64,000 nucleotides of DNA from Streptomyces rishiriensis (GCF_030815485.1 NZ_JAUSWV010000002.1:2046001-2110000), one strand, 5' to 3'. Shown: positions 34,593 to 43,551, numbered from the stretch's first letter. The notes: a model not told the origin generated them from the sequence alone. Numbers and translations are program-made.

Positions 34593-35309
34593 TCAGTGCT
34601 GCGGCACCGCGCATCCGTCCGGGCCGCAGGCCTGCGCACCGCCGTCGTCGATCAGCTTCAGCGGCGAGCGGGCCTGCCAGGCCTGGGTGAGGGCCTGGGT
34701 GAAGACCTCGGCGGGCTGGGCCCCGGAGACGCCGTAGGCGCGGTCGAGGACGAAGAAGGGCACGCCGTTCGCACCGAGCTGTGCGGCCTCGCGCTCGTCG
34801 GCGCGGACCTCGTCGGCGTAGCGGGCGGGGTCGGCGAGGACCTCGCGGGCGGCCTCGGCGTCGAGACCGGCCTCGGCGGCCAGTTCCACGAGCCGTTCGT
34901 CGCCCTCGGAGAAGACGGACCGCTCCTCGGCGAAGTTCGCCCGGTAGAGGAGCTGGATCAGCTCGTCCTGCCGGCCGTGCTCCTTGGCGAAGTGCAGCAG
35001 GCGGTGCATGTCGAAGGTGTTGCCGTGGTCGCGGTCCCGGGTGCGGTAGTCGAGGCCCTCGGCGGCGGCCTGCGCGCCCAGGTTCTCCTCGCCGGTCCGC
35101 GCCTGTGCCTCGCTCATCCCGTACTTCTTGGTGAGCATGGCCAGCACCGGCTGGACGTCCCCCTTGGGGCGGCCCGGGTCCAGCTCGAAGGAACGGTGCA
35201 CCACCTCGACCTGGTCACGGTGCGGGAAGGCCTCGAGCGCCTTCTCGAAGCGGGCCTTGCCCACGTAGCACCAGGGGCAGGCGATGTCGCTCCAGATCTC
35301 GACGCGCAT
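34593..35309 (-). CDS. DsbA/FrnE-like thioredoxin-fold oxidoreductase
   Basis: 238-aa protein of the DsbA/2-hydroxychromene-2-carboxylate isomerase family, FrnE subgroup. The active-site CPWC follows VEIWSDIA at residues 11-14. An alpha-helical insertion follows, then the cis-Pro region NGVPFFVLDRAYGVSGAQPAEVF. The C-terminus has an extra Cys pair in QACGPDGC. There is no signal peptide, so it works in the cytosol, probably in redox or disulfide reactions. ATG at 35309 chosen; upstream frame sequence has no homology features. Confidence 0.9.
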   Translation of the reverse strand: MRVEIWSDIACPWCYVGKARFEKALEAFPHRDQVEVVHRSFELDPGRPKGDVQPVLAMLTKKYGMSEAQARTGEENLGAQAAAEGLDYRTRDRDHGNTFDMHRLLHFAKEHGRQDELIQLLYRANFAEERSVFSEGDERLVELAAEAGLDAEAAREVLADPARYADEVRADEREAAQLGANGVPFFVLDRAYGVSGAQPAEVFTQALTQAWQARSPLKLIDDGGAQACGPDGCAVPQH

Positions 35310-35409
35310 GTCTCGGCTCTCTCCAGGTCGTGCGGTGTACGGCGCTCCCCGGGGGAGGTCCGCACGGAGGTTCCCTCCGCCGAGTGCATGAACGTTCAAG
35401 CAGGGCGTT

Positions 35410-35934
35410 TCATTCCTGGTCGATCCCCGGTCGTTCCCCGCTCACCGCGTACCTCAGCCACAGGTGGTGCTCGCCCTCGCCGGGCGGGTTCTCCGGGTCG
35501 GGGCGCCAGCCCTGCCGGGCGTAGAAGGCCTGGGCCCGCCGGTTGTCGACGTGCACGTCGAGCACGGCCGTGCGCCGCCCGTCCGCCCGCCACTGCTCGA
35601 CACAGGCCGTGTGCAGGGCCGTACCGATCCCCGAACGCCAGTGGTCGGGGTCGACATGGAACTGGAACAGCTTCACCGTGTGCACGGGCGCGCCCTCCGG
35701 CGTACGGAAGGAGGCGAGGCCGACGAGCCGCCCCTGCTCGACGACGCACAGCACATGGCCGTCGGGCCGCCCGATGGCGGTGCGCCAGGCGGCGAGCCAG
35801 TCGGTACCGTCCCGCGGGGCCCCGTCGGGGTAGTACGTGGCCCGGGCGCGGGCGTGCAGCGCGACGACGCTCTCCGCCTCGGCGGGGACGGCGGTGCGGA
35901 TCACCCGGTGTCCCATGACGCGATGTCCGATCAT
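35410..35934 (-). CDS. GNAT family N-acetyltransferase
   Basis: 174-aa GNAT protein. The acetyl-CoA binding loop appears as FQFHVDPDHWRSGIGTALHTACVEQW (about 91-116) and the following VHVDNRRAQAFYARQGW is the usual GNAT C-terminal motif. The N-terminus may start a few codons inside (a second Met at residue 7). Substrate unknown; no clear operon. Confidence 0.85.
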   Translation of the reverse strand: MIGHRVMGHRVIRTAVPAEAESVVALHARARATYYPDGAPRDGTDWLAAWRTAIGRPDGHVLCVVEQGRLVGLASFRTPEGAPVHTVKLFQFHVDPDHWRSGIGTALHTACVEQWRADGRRTAVLDVHVDNRRAQAFYARQGWRPDPENPPGEGEHHLWLRYAVSGERPGIDQE

Positions 35935-35982
35935 GCAGGAGAGGACGAGAAGGCCCTCCTCCCGGTTCCGGCCGGGCAGGTC

Positions 35983-36591
35983 CTAGCTTCCGTCCCGCAG
36001 GTCGCGCGGCCACTCGGTCCTGAACTCGAGATGGTCGTACGTCACGACGCACCCCTCGCCCATCGGCGACTGCGTCATGAAGCCGACCAGGGCCGCGCCG
36101 GTCTCCTTCTCCTCGCCGAGCGTGAACAGGCGGACGAACGTCCACCGTCTGCCGTCCCGGGAGGCGTGGAAGGCGAAGGCGCGCCCGGTCCGGCTCACCC
36201 TCAGCCAGACCGTACTCCCCTCCACGGTGAAGGAGTTGGCGTCGTCGGAGTGTCCCCGGGTGACCACCGTGCAGACGGTGGCCACGTCCGGGGAGTACTC
36301 CAGACACAGTTTGGCCCAGGCCCGCTCGCCGACCTGGACGTACAACGCCCCCGCGTCGAAGGCCCAGTTGAACCCGACGGTGACGCGTGCGACGAGCTGG
36401 AAGTCCCCTTCCGGCGCTCCCAGCAGCCGGGGCGCGTCGGCGGCGGGTTCCACCCCGTCCCCGGTGGGCGGCACGAACCGGTCCTGCCGGGCCCCGGCCC
36501 ACCCGGTGAGCACCCCGTGCTCGTGGGACCAGTGCCCGTCGGGCCCGTAGGTACGCAGCGGAAAGGGCAGTTCGGGGAGGGAGACGTCCAT
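35983..36591 (-). CDS. DUF1349 family protein
   Basis: 202-aa beta-sandwich protein of the DUF1349 (regulation of enolase 1/concanavalin-like) family. Segments such as FQLVARVTVGFNWAFDAGALYVQVGERAWAKLCLEYSPD and DDANSFTVEG...VWLRVSRTGRAFAFHASRDGRRWTFVRLF are typical. It has no signal peptide. Family members often bind or sit beside carbohydrate-active enzymes, but no specific role can be assigned. Confidence 0.85.
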   Translation of the reverse strand: MDVSLPELPFPLRTYGPDGHWSHEHGVLTGWAGARQDRFVPPTGDGVEPAADAPRLLGAPEGDFQLVARVTVGFNWAFDAGALYVQVGERAWAKLCLEYSPDVATVCTVVTRGHSDDANSFTVEGSTVWLRVSRTGRAFAFHASRDGRRWTFVRLFTLGEEKETGAALVGFMTQSPMGEGCVVTYDHLEFRTEWPRDLRDGS

Positions 36592-36624
36592 GGCCTCATC
36601 ATCTCAGGGGAGCAGGGAAACGCA

Positions 36625-36686
36625 GGGGCGCGGGGAACCGCGCGACAGGTCACGACGGACCCGCACGCGGCGGTCCACCGCGCCCC
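36625..36686. repeat. Dispersed GGGGCGCGGGGAAC-type palindromic intergenic element (copy 1)
   Basis: GGGGCGCGG (36625-36633) is complementary to CCGCGCCCC (36678-36686), and the left arm continues GGAACCGCGCGAC. It lies between the DUF1349 gene and the aldehyde dehydrogenase gene. Related sequences occur at 41197-41258 and 52407-52456. Such elements are common between Streptomyces genes, where they probably act as transcript ends. Confidence 0.6.
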
Positions 36687-36731
36687 TCGACGACGCACCC
36701 CTCGGCGACGAACACCGCGGAGCGCCGCGCG

Positions 36732-38261
36732 CTACCGCTCCAGACGCCCGTTGAACCGGCGCGGCAGCCCCAGCTCGTTCTCGTCCCGCAGTTCCACGGG
36801 CAGCAGCGCCGCGGGAGCGTTCTGGTAGGCGACCGGCCGCAGCCACCGCTCGATGGCGGTCCCGCCGACCGAGGTGGAGGTGGAGGTGGTGGCCGGGTAC
36901 GGCCCGCCGTGATGCTGGGCCGGCGCGACGGCGACACCCGTGGGCCAGCCGTTCACCAGCACGCGTCCGGCCAGCGGGGTCAGCTCGGCGAGGATCTCCC
37001 CGCCCCGGCCCTCGCCCGCGGCCTCCCCCTCCGACAGCTGGACGGTCGCCGTCAGGTTTCCGGGCAGGCGCGACAGCACCCCCTTGACCTCGTCCTCGTC
37101 GTCGTAGCGGACCACGACGGTGACCGGTCCGAAGCACTCCTCGAGCAGCAGGTCGTGCGCGCCCTCGGCGGCCAGCCGGGAGGCCGGCACGGTCAGGAAG
37201 CCCGGGCTGACGGTGTGCTCCCCGCCCGCGCCGGGCGTCACCGGGGACTCCACGTCGGGCAGCTCGGCCCGCTCGGCGACCCCGGCGATGAAGTTGTCGC
37301 GCATCCGGTGGTCGAGCAGCACGCCCGCGTCGGTGTCGCTCACCGCGTCCGTGAGCGACTTGACCAGCCCGTCGCCGGCCGCGCCGGACGGCACCAGCAC
37401 CAGCCCCGGCTTCACACAGAACTGACCGACCCCCATCGTCATGGACCCGGCGAGACCGAGACCGATGGCCTCGGCCCGCTCGACGGCGGCGGCCTCGGTC
37501 ACCACGACCGGGTTCAGCGATCCCAGCTCGCCGTGGAACGGGATCGGTACCGGACGGGCCGCCGCCGCGTCGAACAGCGCGCGCCCGCCCCGGATCGACC
37601 CGGTGAAACCGGCCGCGGCGACCAGCGGGTGCTTGATCAGCTCGACGCCGGCCTCGAAGCCGTGCACCAGGCCCAGTACGCCCGCCGGGATGCCGTGGTC
37701 GGCGGCGGCGTTGCGCACCACCTTGGCGACCAGCTCGGACAGGCCGGGGTGGTCGGGGTGGGACTTGACGACGACCGGGTTGCCCGCCGCGAGCGCGCTC
37801 GCGGTGTCACCACCGGCGACGGAGAACGCGAAGGGGAAGTTGGACGCCGAGTACACGGCCACCACCCCGAGCGGCACCTTGTAGCGGCGCAGGTCGGGAA
37901 TGGGCGGGGTGGCGGTGTCGTCGGGGTGGCTGATGACGACGTCGAGGAAGGCGCCCTCGTCGACGATGTCGGCGAACGCGCGCAACTGGTAGCAGGTGCG
38001 GGCGAGCTCGCCGGTCAGCCGGACCGGGCCGAGCGCGGTCTCCGCGTCGGCCACCTCCACGAGTGTGTCCTTGGCCGCCTGGAGCCGGTCGGCGGCGGAA
38101 CGCAGGAAGGCGGCGCGGACGGTACGGTCGGCGAGGAAGCCGCGCGCCTCGTGCGCGGCGCGGACGACGGCGTCGACCTCCTGGGCCGTGGCCTCCACCG
38201 CAACCTGTTCACGCTGCTTCCCGGTTCGGGGGTCGACACTCCAGACTGGTGCTGCTGCCAC
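36732..38261 (-). CDS. 2-oxoglutarate semialdehyde (2,5-dioxovalerate) dehydrogenase
   Basis: 509-aa NAD(P)-dependent aldehyde dehydrogenase of the alpha-ketoglutaric-semialdehyde group. The cofactor segment YSASNFPFAFSVAGGDTASALAAGNPVVVK, the general base in PFHGELGSLNPV and the catalytic Cys in MGVGQFCVKPG are all present. Family members finish the oxidative pentose and hexarate pathways (2,5-dioxopentanoate to 2-oxoglutarate). I start at the GTG at 38261 because GGAGGG lies 7 nt upstream, rather than at the GTG at 38276. Divergent from an IclR regulator with a palindrome between them. Confidence 0.88.
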   Translation of the reverse strand: MAAAPVWSVDPRTGKQREQVAVEATAQEVDAVVRAAHEARGFLADRTVRAAFLRSAADRLQAAKDTLVEVADAETALGPVRLTGELARTCYQLRAFADIVDEGAFLDVVISHPDDTATPPIPDLRRYKVPLGVVAVYSASNFPFAFSVAGGDTASALAAGNPVVVKSHPDHPGLSELVAKVVRNAAADHGIPAGVLGLVHGFEAGVELIKHPLVAAAGFTGSIRGGRALFDAAAARPVPIPFHGELGSLNPVVVTEAAAVERAEAIGLGLAGSMTMGVGQFCVKPGLVLVPSGAAGDGLVKSLTDAVSDTDAGVLLDHRMRDNFIAGVAERAELPDVESPVTPGAGGEHTVSPGFLTVPASRLAAEGAHDLLLEECFGPVTVVVRYDDEDEVKGVLSRLPGNLTATVQLSEGEAAGEGRGGEILAELTPLAGRVLVNGWPTGVAVAPAQHHGGPYPATTSTSTSVGGTAIERWLRPVAYQNAPAALLPVELRDENELGLPRRFNGRLER

Positions 38262-38319
38262 CGCGGGTCCCTCCACGCTTGGTTCTGACCACGTTTGGTA
38301 CTGGCTCGTTCACCAGGGT

Positions 38320-38337
38320 CGTTCGATATACTGAACG
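38320..38337. promoter_or_regulatory. IclR-type operator/promoter between dehydrogenase and regulator genes
   Basis: Imperfect 18-bp palindrome CGTTCGATA-TACTGAACG in the 139-bp gap between the divergent dehydrogenase and IclR genes. A TATACT hexamer (38327-38332) that could be a -10 box lies within it. An extra CGTTC half-site occurs at about 38307. The placement fits autoregulation and control of the dehydrogenase by the adjacent IclR protein; this is inferred. Confidence 0.6.
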
Positions 38338-38400
38338 CTGTCTCTGATGATGAATATGCTGTCGGAGCGTATTTCCCGTCGAACGAAGGGGTCAAGGGCG

Positions 38401-39174
38401 ATGTCGGCTGGCGAGACGGGGGGCGGGGCGCAGGTCAAGTCCGCGGTGCGGACGGTTGAGCTGCTGGAATACTTCGCCGGGCGCCCCGGAATGCACTCCC
38501 TGGCGTCGGTCCAGGAGGCCGTCGGATATCCCAAGTCCAGTCTCTACATGTTGTTGCGCACGCTCGTGGAGCTGGGCTGGGTGGAGACCGACGCGACGGG
38601 CACGCGGTACGGCATCGGGGTACGGGCGCTGCTCGTCGGCACGTCCTACATCGACGGCGACGAGGTGGTCGCGGCCGCCCGCCCCACCCTGGACCGGCTC
38701 TCGGACGACACCACCGAGACCATCCACCTGGCCCGGCTCGACGGCACGAACGTCGTGTATCTCGCCACCCGACAGTCGCAGCACTACCTGCGCCCCTTCA
38801 CCCGGGTCGGGCGCCGGCTCCCGGCCCACTCCACCTCCCTGGGCAAGGCGCTGCTCAGCACCTACACCGACGAGCAGGTCCGCAAGCTGCTGCCGGAGAC
38901 GCTGCCGGCGCTGACCGAGCACACGATCACGGACCGCGAGAAGCTCATCGAGGAGCTGCACCAGATCCGCGAGCAGGGCTTCTCGGTGGACCGCGAGGAG
39001 AACACGCTGGGCCTGCGCTGCTTCGGCGTGGCGATCCCGTACCGCACGCCCGCCCGGGACGCGATCAGCTGCTCGGTGCCGGTGGCGAGACTCACCCCCG
39101 CGCACGAGCAGCTGGTGAAGGACGCGCTGTTCGACGCACGCGACCGGCTCACGCTGGCCACCCGTAGGCTCTGA
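38401..39174 (+). CDS. IclR family transcriptional regulator
   Basis: 257-aa regulator. The N-terminal winged helix (about residues 12-75: SAVRTVELLEYFAGRPGMHSL, then YPKSSLYMLLRTLVELGWVE) is followed by the IclR effector domain (about 85-255), with GRRLPAHSTSLGKALLS and CFGVAIPYRTPARDAISCSVPV. I chose the ATG at 38401; in-frame ATGs at 38347 onward would add 18 residues. Divergent from the semialdehyde dehydrogenase, so it likely controls that gene in response to a sugar acid or keto acid. Confidence 0.9.
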   Translation: MSAGETGGGAQVKSAVRTVELLEYFAGRPGMHSLASVQEAVGYPKSSLYMLLRTLVELGWVETDATGTRYGIGVRALLVGTSYIDGDEVVAAARPTLDRLSDDTTETIHLARLDGTNVVYLATRQSQHYLRPFTRVGRRLPAHSTSLGKALLSTYTDEQVRKLLPETLPALTEHTITDREKLIEELHQIREQGFSVDREENTLGLRCFGVAIPYRTPARDAISCSVPVARLTPAHEQLVKDALFDARDRLTLATRRL

Positions 39175-39177
39175 GAC

Positions 39178-39648
39178 ATGCTGATCTCCCTGCGCCAGGT
39201 CCACGACAGCGATCTGCCGGTGTTCTTCCGGCAGCAGAACGATCCGGAGTCGGTGCGGATGGCCGCGTTCACCGCGAAGGATCCGGCCGACCGGGACGCG
39301 TTCGACGCCCACTGGTCGAGGATCCGCGCCTCGTCCGCCGTGCCGCGCACGATCCTGGCCGACGGGGACGTGGTCGGCAGCGCGGCGGTGTACGGGGAGC
39401 CGGGCGAGCGCGAGGTGACGTACTGGGTGGATCGCACCCACTGGGGCCGGGGCATCGCCACGCAGGCGTTGCGGGCGCTGCTGTCCGAGGTGCGGGAGCG
39501 TCCGCTGTTCGCGCGGGCGGCGGCCGACAACGCCGGTTCCCTGCGCGTCCTGGAGAAGTGCGGCTTCCGGCCCACCGCCCGGGCCACCGGCTTCGCGAAC
39601 GCGCGGGGCGGGGAGATCGAGGAGATCGTGCTGCGGCTGGAGGCCTGA
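39178..39648 (+). CDS. GNAT family N-acetyltransferase (RimJ/RimL-like)
   Basis: 156-aa acetyltransferase. The acyl-CoA loop TYWVDRTHWGRGIATQALRALLSEV (about 80-104) and the terminal ADNAGSLRVLEKCGFRPTA are typical. The ATG is 3 bp after the IclR stop, so co-transcription is likely. Substrate unknown. Confidence 0.87.
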   Translation: MLISLRQVHDSDLPVFFRQQNDPESVRMAAFTAKDPADRDAFDAHWSRIRASSAVPRTILADGDVVGSAAVYGEPGEREVTYWVDRTHWGRGIATQALRALLSEVRERPLFARAAADNAGSLRVLEKCGFRPTARATGFANARGGEIEEIVLRLEA

Positions 39649-39694
39649 CCCGAACCGGCCTCAGATGAACGGTCGATGAGAAACCGGGCGCAAG

Positions 39695-39723
39695 GGAACG
39701 ATCCGCGCCGTTCCGTTCGTCTC
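39695..39723 (+). promoter_or_regulatory. SigE-like ECF promoter of the penicillin-binding protein gene
   Basis: GGAACG (39695-39700), a 17-bp spacer, and CGTCTC (39718-39723) resemble the ECF/SigE promoter pattern GGAAC-N16/17-CGTCT used for cell-envelope stress genes in Streptomyces. The start codon follows only 11 nt after the -10, and no Shine-Dalgarno is present, so the mRNA may be leaderless. Confidence 0.55.
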
Positions 39724-39733
39724 TCTGTTCGCA

Positions 39734-41191
39734 ATGAACAAGACGATCAGGCGCGCCTCGGTCTTCGCGCTGCTGCTGGTGTTCGCCCTGCTGCTCCGGG
39801 CGACCTGGGTGCAGTTCTACGAGGGCCGGGCACTCGCGGACGACAAGGACAACCGGCGCAACGCGATCGAGACGTACGCGGAGCCGCTCGGGAACATCAT
39901 CGTGGCCGGAAAGGCGATCACCGGCTCGGCCGTCACCACGGGGGGCGACCTCAGATACAAGCGCACGTACACGGACGGCGAGCTGTACGCGGCGGTGACG
40001 GGCTACGCCTCGCAGAGCTACGCCCCCACACAGCTGGAGGGCATCTACGCCGACCTGCTCAACGGCACGGACACCCGCCTGAAGACCGCGCTGGACACGG
40101 TCACGGACGAACGGGCGGAGCCGGGCAACGTGATCACCACGATCGACCCGGCCGTGCAGAAGGCGGCGTACGACGCGCTCGGCGACAAGAAGGGCGCGGC
40201 CGTCGCGCTCGACCCGACGACCGGCCAGATCCTCGCGGTGGTGTCGACCCCGTCGTACGACCCGTCGACGCTGACCGACGCCAACACCGCCGGGACGGCC
40301 TGGAAGACGCTCAACGCGGACTCCGACAAGCCGCTCACCAACCGGGCGTTGCGGCAGCCGCTGGCACCGGGCTCGACGTTCAAGCTGGTCGTGGCGGCGG
40401 CCGCGCTGGAGGACGGGCTGTACTCGTCGGTGGACGAGAAGACCGACAGCGAGGACCCGTACACCCTGCCGGGCACGCGCACGGTCCTGAAGAACGAGAA
40501 CACGTCCGCCCCCTGCGAGAACGCCACGATCCGGGTCGCGTTGCAGTACTCCTGCAACAACGTCTTCGCGCACATGGCCGTCGAGCTCGGGCAGGACAAG
40601 CTGAGGGCGACGGCCGAGAAGTTCGGTTTCGACGACGAGAGCCAGGACGTGCCGGTGCGGGCGTACCCGAGTGTGTACCCGTCCGACATGGACGAGTCGT
40701 CCACCGCCCTGACCGGCATCGGCCAGTTCGACGTGACCGCGACGCCGTTGCAGATGGCCATGGTGTCGGCCGCCCTGGCCAACGGCGGCAAGCTCGTCTC
40801 TCCGCACATGGTCTCGCAGATCACCGACGGCGGCGGCGACGTTCTCGAGGACTACGACGACGAGGCGTCGACCACGCAGATCGTCAGCTCCTCCACGGCC
40901 GAGCAGTTGCGGTCGGCGATGCAGACGGTCGTCGAGAAGGGCACCGGCACCAACGCGCTCATCGACGGCGTCACCGTCGGCGGCAAGACGGGTACGGCCC
41001 AGAACGGCGAGAACAACAGCAAGGCGCCGTACGCCTGGTTCACGTCGTACGGCACGTCCGACTCCTCCGGCAAGGAGGTCGCCGTGGCCGTCGTGGTCGA
41101 GCAGTCCGACGCCGCGCGCTCCGAGGTCAGCGGTAACGGGCTGGCAGCCCCGGTCGCGAAGGCGATGATGCAGGCGGCGCTGAAGAACTGA
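39734..41191 (+). CDS. Penicillin-binding protein (transpeptidase, PbpA-like)
   Basis: 485-aa class B-type penicillin-binding protein that cross-links peptidoglycan. It has a short cytosolic N-terminus, a single membrane anchor (about 8-24), a small dimerisation/pedestal domain, and a transpeptidase domain. Active-site motifs are STFK (Ser about 214), SCN in QYSCNNVFAH, and KTGT (Lys about 418). Length matches Streptomyces PbpA paralogues. A possible ECF promoter lies directly upstream. No FtsW/RodA partner is adjacent, so it may be an accessory or stress-induced paralogue. Confidence 0.92.
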   Translation: MNKTIRRASVFALLLVFALLLRATWVQFYEGRALADDKDNRRNAIETYAEPLGNIIVAGKAITGSAVTTGGDLRYKRTYTDGELYAAVTGYASQSYAPTQLEGIYADLLNGTDTRLKTALDTVTDERAEPGNVITTIDPAVQKAAYDALGDKKGAAVALDPTTGQILAVVSTPSYDPSTLTDANTAGTAWKTLNADSDKPLTNRALRQPLAPGSTFKLVVAAAALEDGLYSSVDEKTDSEDPYTLPGTRTVLKNENTSAPCENATIRVALQYSCNNVFAHMAVELGQDKLRATAEKFGFDDESQDVPVRAYPSVYPSDMDESSTALTGIGQFDVTATPLQMAMVSAALANGGKLVSPHMVSQITDGGGDVLEDYDDEASTTQIVSSSTAEQLRSAMQTVVEKGTGTNALIDGVTVGGKTGTAQNGENNSKAPYAWFTSYGTSDSSGKEVAVAVVVEQSDAARSEVSGNGLAAPVAKAMMQAALKN

Positions 41192-41196
41192 GGTGG

Positions 41197-41238
41197 CCGC
41201 GCGACCGGCCCGCGCATCCGCTGTGGCCGGCCGCGCGG
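41197..41238. terminator. Terminator hairpin between convergent PBP and permease genes
   Basis: 14-bp inverted repeat with one mismatch: 41197-41210 and 41225-41238, loop of 14 nt. It lies 6 bp after the PBP stop and 24 bp before the permease stop. The right flank (CACCGCGCCCC, to 41251) relates it to the dispersed elements at 36625 and 52407. Confidence 0.8.
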
Positions 41239-41261
41239 TTCACCGCGCCCCTGCAAGGCGG

Positions 41262-42713
41262 CTACTTCACACCCAGGAGCTGCTCGAGGGGGTCGATCGC
41301 GAAGTACACCACGAACAGCGCCGAGGCCCCCCACAGCAGCCAGTGGACCTCCTTCGCCTTGCCGAGCACCGTCTTGATGACGACGTACGCGACGAAGCCC
41401 GCGCCGATGCCGTTGGTGATCGAGTAGGTGAACGGCATCACGGCGATGGTGAGGAACGCCGGGATCGCGATCTCGTACTTGTCCCAGTCGATGGTCTTGA
41501 CCTGGGTCATCATCAGGAAGCCGACGGCCACGAGAGCGGGGGCGGCGGCCTGGAGCGGGACGATGGTGAGGAGCGGCGTCAGGAACAGCGCGAGCGCGAA
41601 CAGTCCGCCGGTGACCAGGTTGGAGAAGCCGGTGCGTGATCCCTCGCCGACGCCGGCGGCCGACTCGATGTAGGAGGTCGCGGAGGACGACGAGGCCGCA
41701 CCGCCCGCGACCGCCGCCGCCCCGTCGATGAGCAGCACCCGGCCGAGGCCCGGCACATCGCCCTTGTCGTCCAGCAGCCCGGCCTCCGCGCTGATGCCGA
41801 CGACGGTGCCCATGGTGTCGAAGAAGTCGGACAGGACCAGGGTGAAGACCAGCAGGACGACCGTGATGACGCCGGTCTGGCCGAAGGCGCCGAACAGGCT
41901 GAAGTGACCGATCAGCCCGAAGTCGGGGGTGTCGACGATCCGGTCGGGCCACGAGGGCGTGGTCAGACCCCAGGACTTGACGTCCGCGAGCGAGTTGATG
42001 ACGATCGCGAGGGCGGTCATCGTCACGATGCTGATCAGGATCGCGCCCTTGACCCTGCGGGCCAGCAGACCGATCGTCAGCAGCACGCCGAGGCAGAAGA
42101 CGAGCACCGGCCAGCCGCCGAGGGTGCCGGTGGCGCCGAGCTGTACGGGGACGGTCGTGTTCGCGGCGTCGGGAATGCGGCTGACGAAGCCGGCGTCCAC
42201 GAAGCCGATGAAGGCGATGAACAGGCCGATGCCGACACTGATCGCCTGCTTCAGCGGCTGCGGGACGGCGTGCATGACGGCCTCGCGCAGACCGGTCACC
42301 ACCAGCACGCAGATGAGCAGGCCTTCGAGCACGATGAGGCCCATCGCGTCGTCCCAGCTCATCAGCGGGGCGATCTGGAAGGCGACGACCGCGTTCAGGC
42401 CGAGGCCCGCGGCCAGGGCCAGGGGGAGGTTGCCGCCGACGCCCATCACGATGGTCATCACCGCGGCCACCAGGGCGGTGGCGGTGGTGAGTTGGACGGC
42501 GTCGAGATGGTGCCCGAACTTGTCCTCGGCGCTGCCCAGGATGATGGGATTCAGGACAAGGATGTAGGCCATGGTGAAGAACGTGGCGAAGCCGCCGCGT
42601 ATCTCCCGGCCGAAGGTGGACCCCCGTTCGGAGATCCTGAAGTACCGGTCGACGCTGTTCGCCGCGGGTGGCGCGGTACCTGGCCGGGCGGCCGTCTGCT
42701 GCGTCTCGGACAT
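41262..42713 (-). CDS. NCS2/AzgA-type purine permease
   Basis: 483-aa membrane transporter of the AzgA-like branch of NCS2 (hypoxanthine/guanine/adenine-H+ symport). Features include GREIRGGFATFFTMAYILVLNP at the N-terminus, LGLNAVVAF, the FFDTMGTVVGISAEAGL segment, and SSSATSYIESAAGVGEGSRTGF, which are family signatures. About 12-14 hydrophobic segments are present. The ATG at 42713 follows AGGAG. It stands alone. Confidence 0.92.
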   Translation of the reverse strand: MSETQQTAARPGTAPPAANSVDRYFRISERGSTFGREIRGGFATFFTMAYILVLNPIILGSAEDKFGHHLDAVQLTTATALVAAVMTIVMGVGGNLPLALAAGLGLNAVVAFQIAPLMSWDDAMGLIVLEGLLICVLVVTGLREAVMHAVPQPLKQAISVGIGLFIAFIGFVDAGFVSRIPDAANTTVPVQLGATGTLGGWPVLVFCLGVLLTIGLLARRVKGAILISIVTMTALAIVINSLADVKSWGLTTPSWPDRIVDTPDFGLIGHFSLFGAFGQTGVITVVLLVFTLVLSDFFDTMGTVVGISAEAGLLDDKGDVPGLGRVLLIDGAAAVAGGAASSSSATSYIESAAGVGEGSRTGFSNLVTGGLFALALFLTPLLTIVPLQAAAPALVAVGFLMMTQVKTIDWDKYEIAIPAFLTIAVMPFTYSITNGIGAGFVAYVVIKTVLGKAKEVHWLLWGASALFVVYFAIDPLEQLLGVK

Positions 42714-42981
42714 GGCTGGTGCTCCTAGGTGCCTGAACGAACTGGGTGCGGATGCTGGCTGGATTGTTCCCTCGTTGAACCGTCTTCAGGTTTTCGTCGT
42801 GTTACGGAATCGGACTCCGGAGCCGTTCGGCCGGCCACCCGGTGTTCGAACCCCCGTACCGGACCGGGTGGTCGGCCACTGCTACGCTTCCCGGTCTCGC
42901 CCCGGCCGCCTCCTCGGGGCCTCCCCATGTCATACACATGACACACACAGGCACAGCAGTCGTTCCGAGAAGAGGTCACCC
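42714..42981. promoter_or_regulatory. Divergent intergenic region; possible ECF promoter for sigma factor
   Basis: 268 bp between the permease and sigma-factor starts. TGAACC (42776-42781) and CGTGTT (42798-42803) with a 16-bp spacer resemble an ECF-type promoter reading toward the sigma gene, which would allow autoregulation. The leader would be about 170 nt. Nothing else recognisable was found. Confidence 0.4.
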
Positions 42982-43551
42982 GTGGGCACAGTCGTCGACG
43001 ACGCCGCCTCGGTGGAGTTCCATGCCTTCTTCGACCGCCACTACGCCGAACTGTCGCGTCTGGCCCACCTGCTGACCGGTGAGGCGGACGCCGCCGACGA
43101 TCTCGCGGCGGACGCGCTGCTCGCGCTGTGGAACCGCTGGGACCGGGTGCGCGCGGCCGACCACCCGGTGGCGTACGCCCGCGGTGTCGTCGCCAACCTC
43201 GCCCGCACCCGCATCCGCAGCGCCGTCCGGGAGCGACGCAGGATCGCGCTCTTCTGGTCGCAGCGCGAGGAGAAGACGGAGAACCCCGACATCGCGGGCG
43301 TGGTGGACGTCCGGTCGGCGCTGCGTAGACTCCCGTTCCGCAAACGGGCCTGTGTGGTGCTGCGTCACGCCTTCGACCTCTCGGAGAAGGACACGGCGCT
43401 CGCCCTGGGGGTCTCGGTGGGTACGGTGAAGAGCCAGACCTCCAAGGGGATGGCCGAGCTCCAGAAGCTGCTCGGCGGCGACGGAGCTCCGCTCAAGGTG
43501 CCCGCCATGGTGCGCACCGGTGAGGCCTCGGCCTCAGGAAGGGACCGATGA
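42982..43551 (+). CDS. ECF-type RNA polymerase sigma factor (SigE family)
   Basis: 189-aa sigma factor with only regions 2 and 4. Region 2 covers about 11-75 (FHAFFDRHYAELSRLAHLLTG, then DDLAADALLALWNRWDRV). Region 4 covers about 112-165 (LRRLPFRKRACVVLRHAFDLSEKDTALALGVSVGTVKSQTSKG). The GTG at 42982 is preceded by AGAGGT at 5 nt; upstream frame sequence has no sigma features. It overlaps the following membrane-protein gene by 4 bp, the usual layout of a sigma/regulator pair. Confidence 0.9.
   Translation: MGTVVDDAASVEFHAFFDRHYAELSRLAHLLTGEADAADDLAADALLALWNRWDRVRAADHPVAYARGVVANLARTRIRSAVRERRRIALFWSQREEKTENPDIAGVVDVRSALRRLPFRKRACVVLRHAFDLSEKDTALALGVSVGTVKSQTSKGMAELQKLLGGDGAPLKVPAMVRTGEASASGRDR

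Noticed and set aside
33351..35918. 855-codon plus-strand frame
   Set aside because: Runs antisense to two well-supported genes (class V aminotransferase and FrnE-like protein) and has no family signature.
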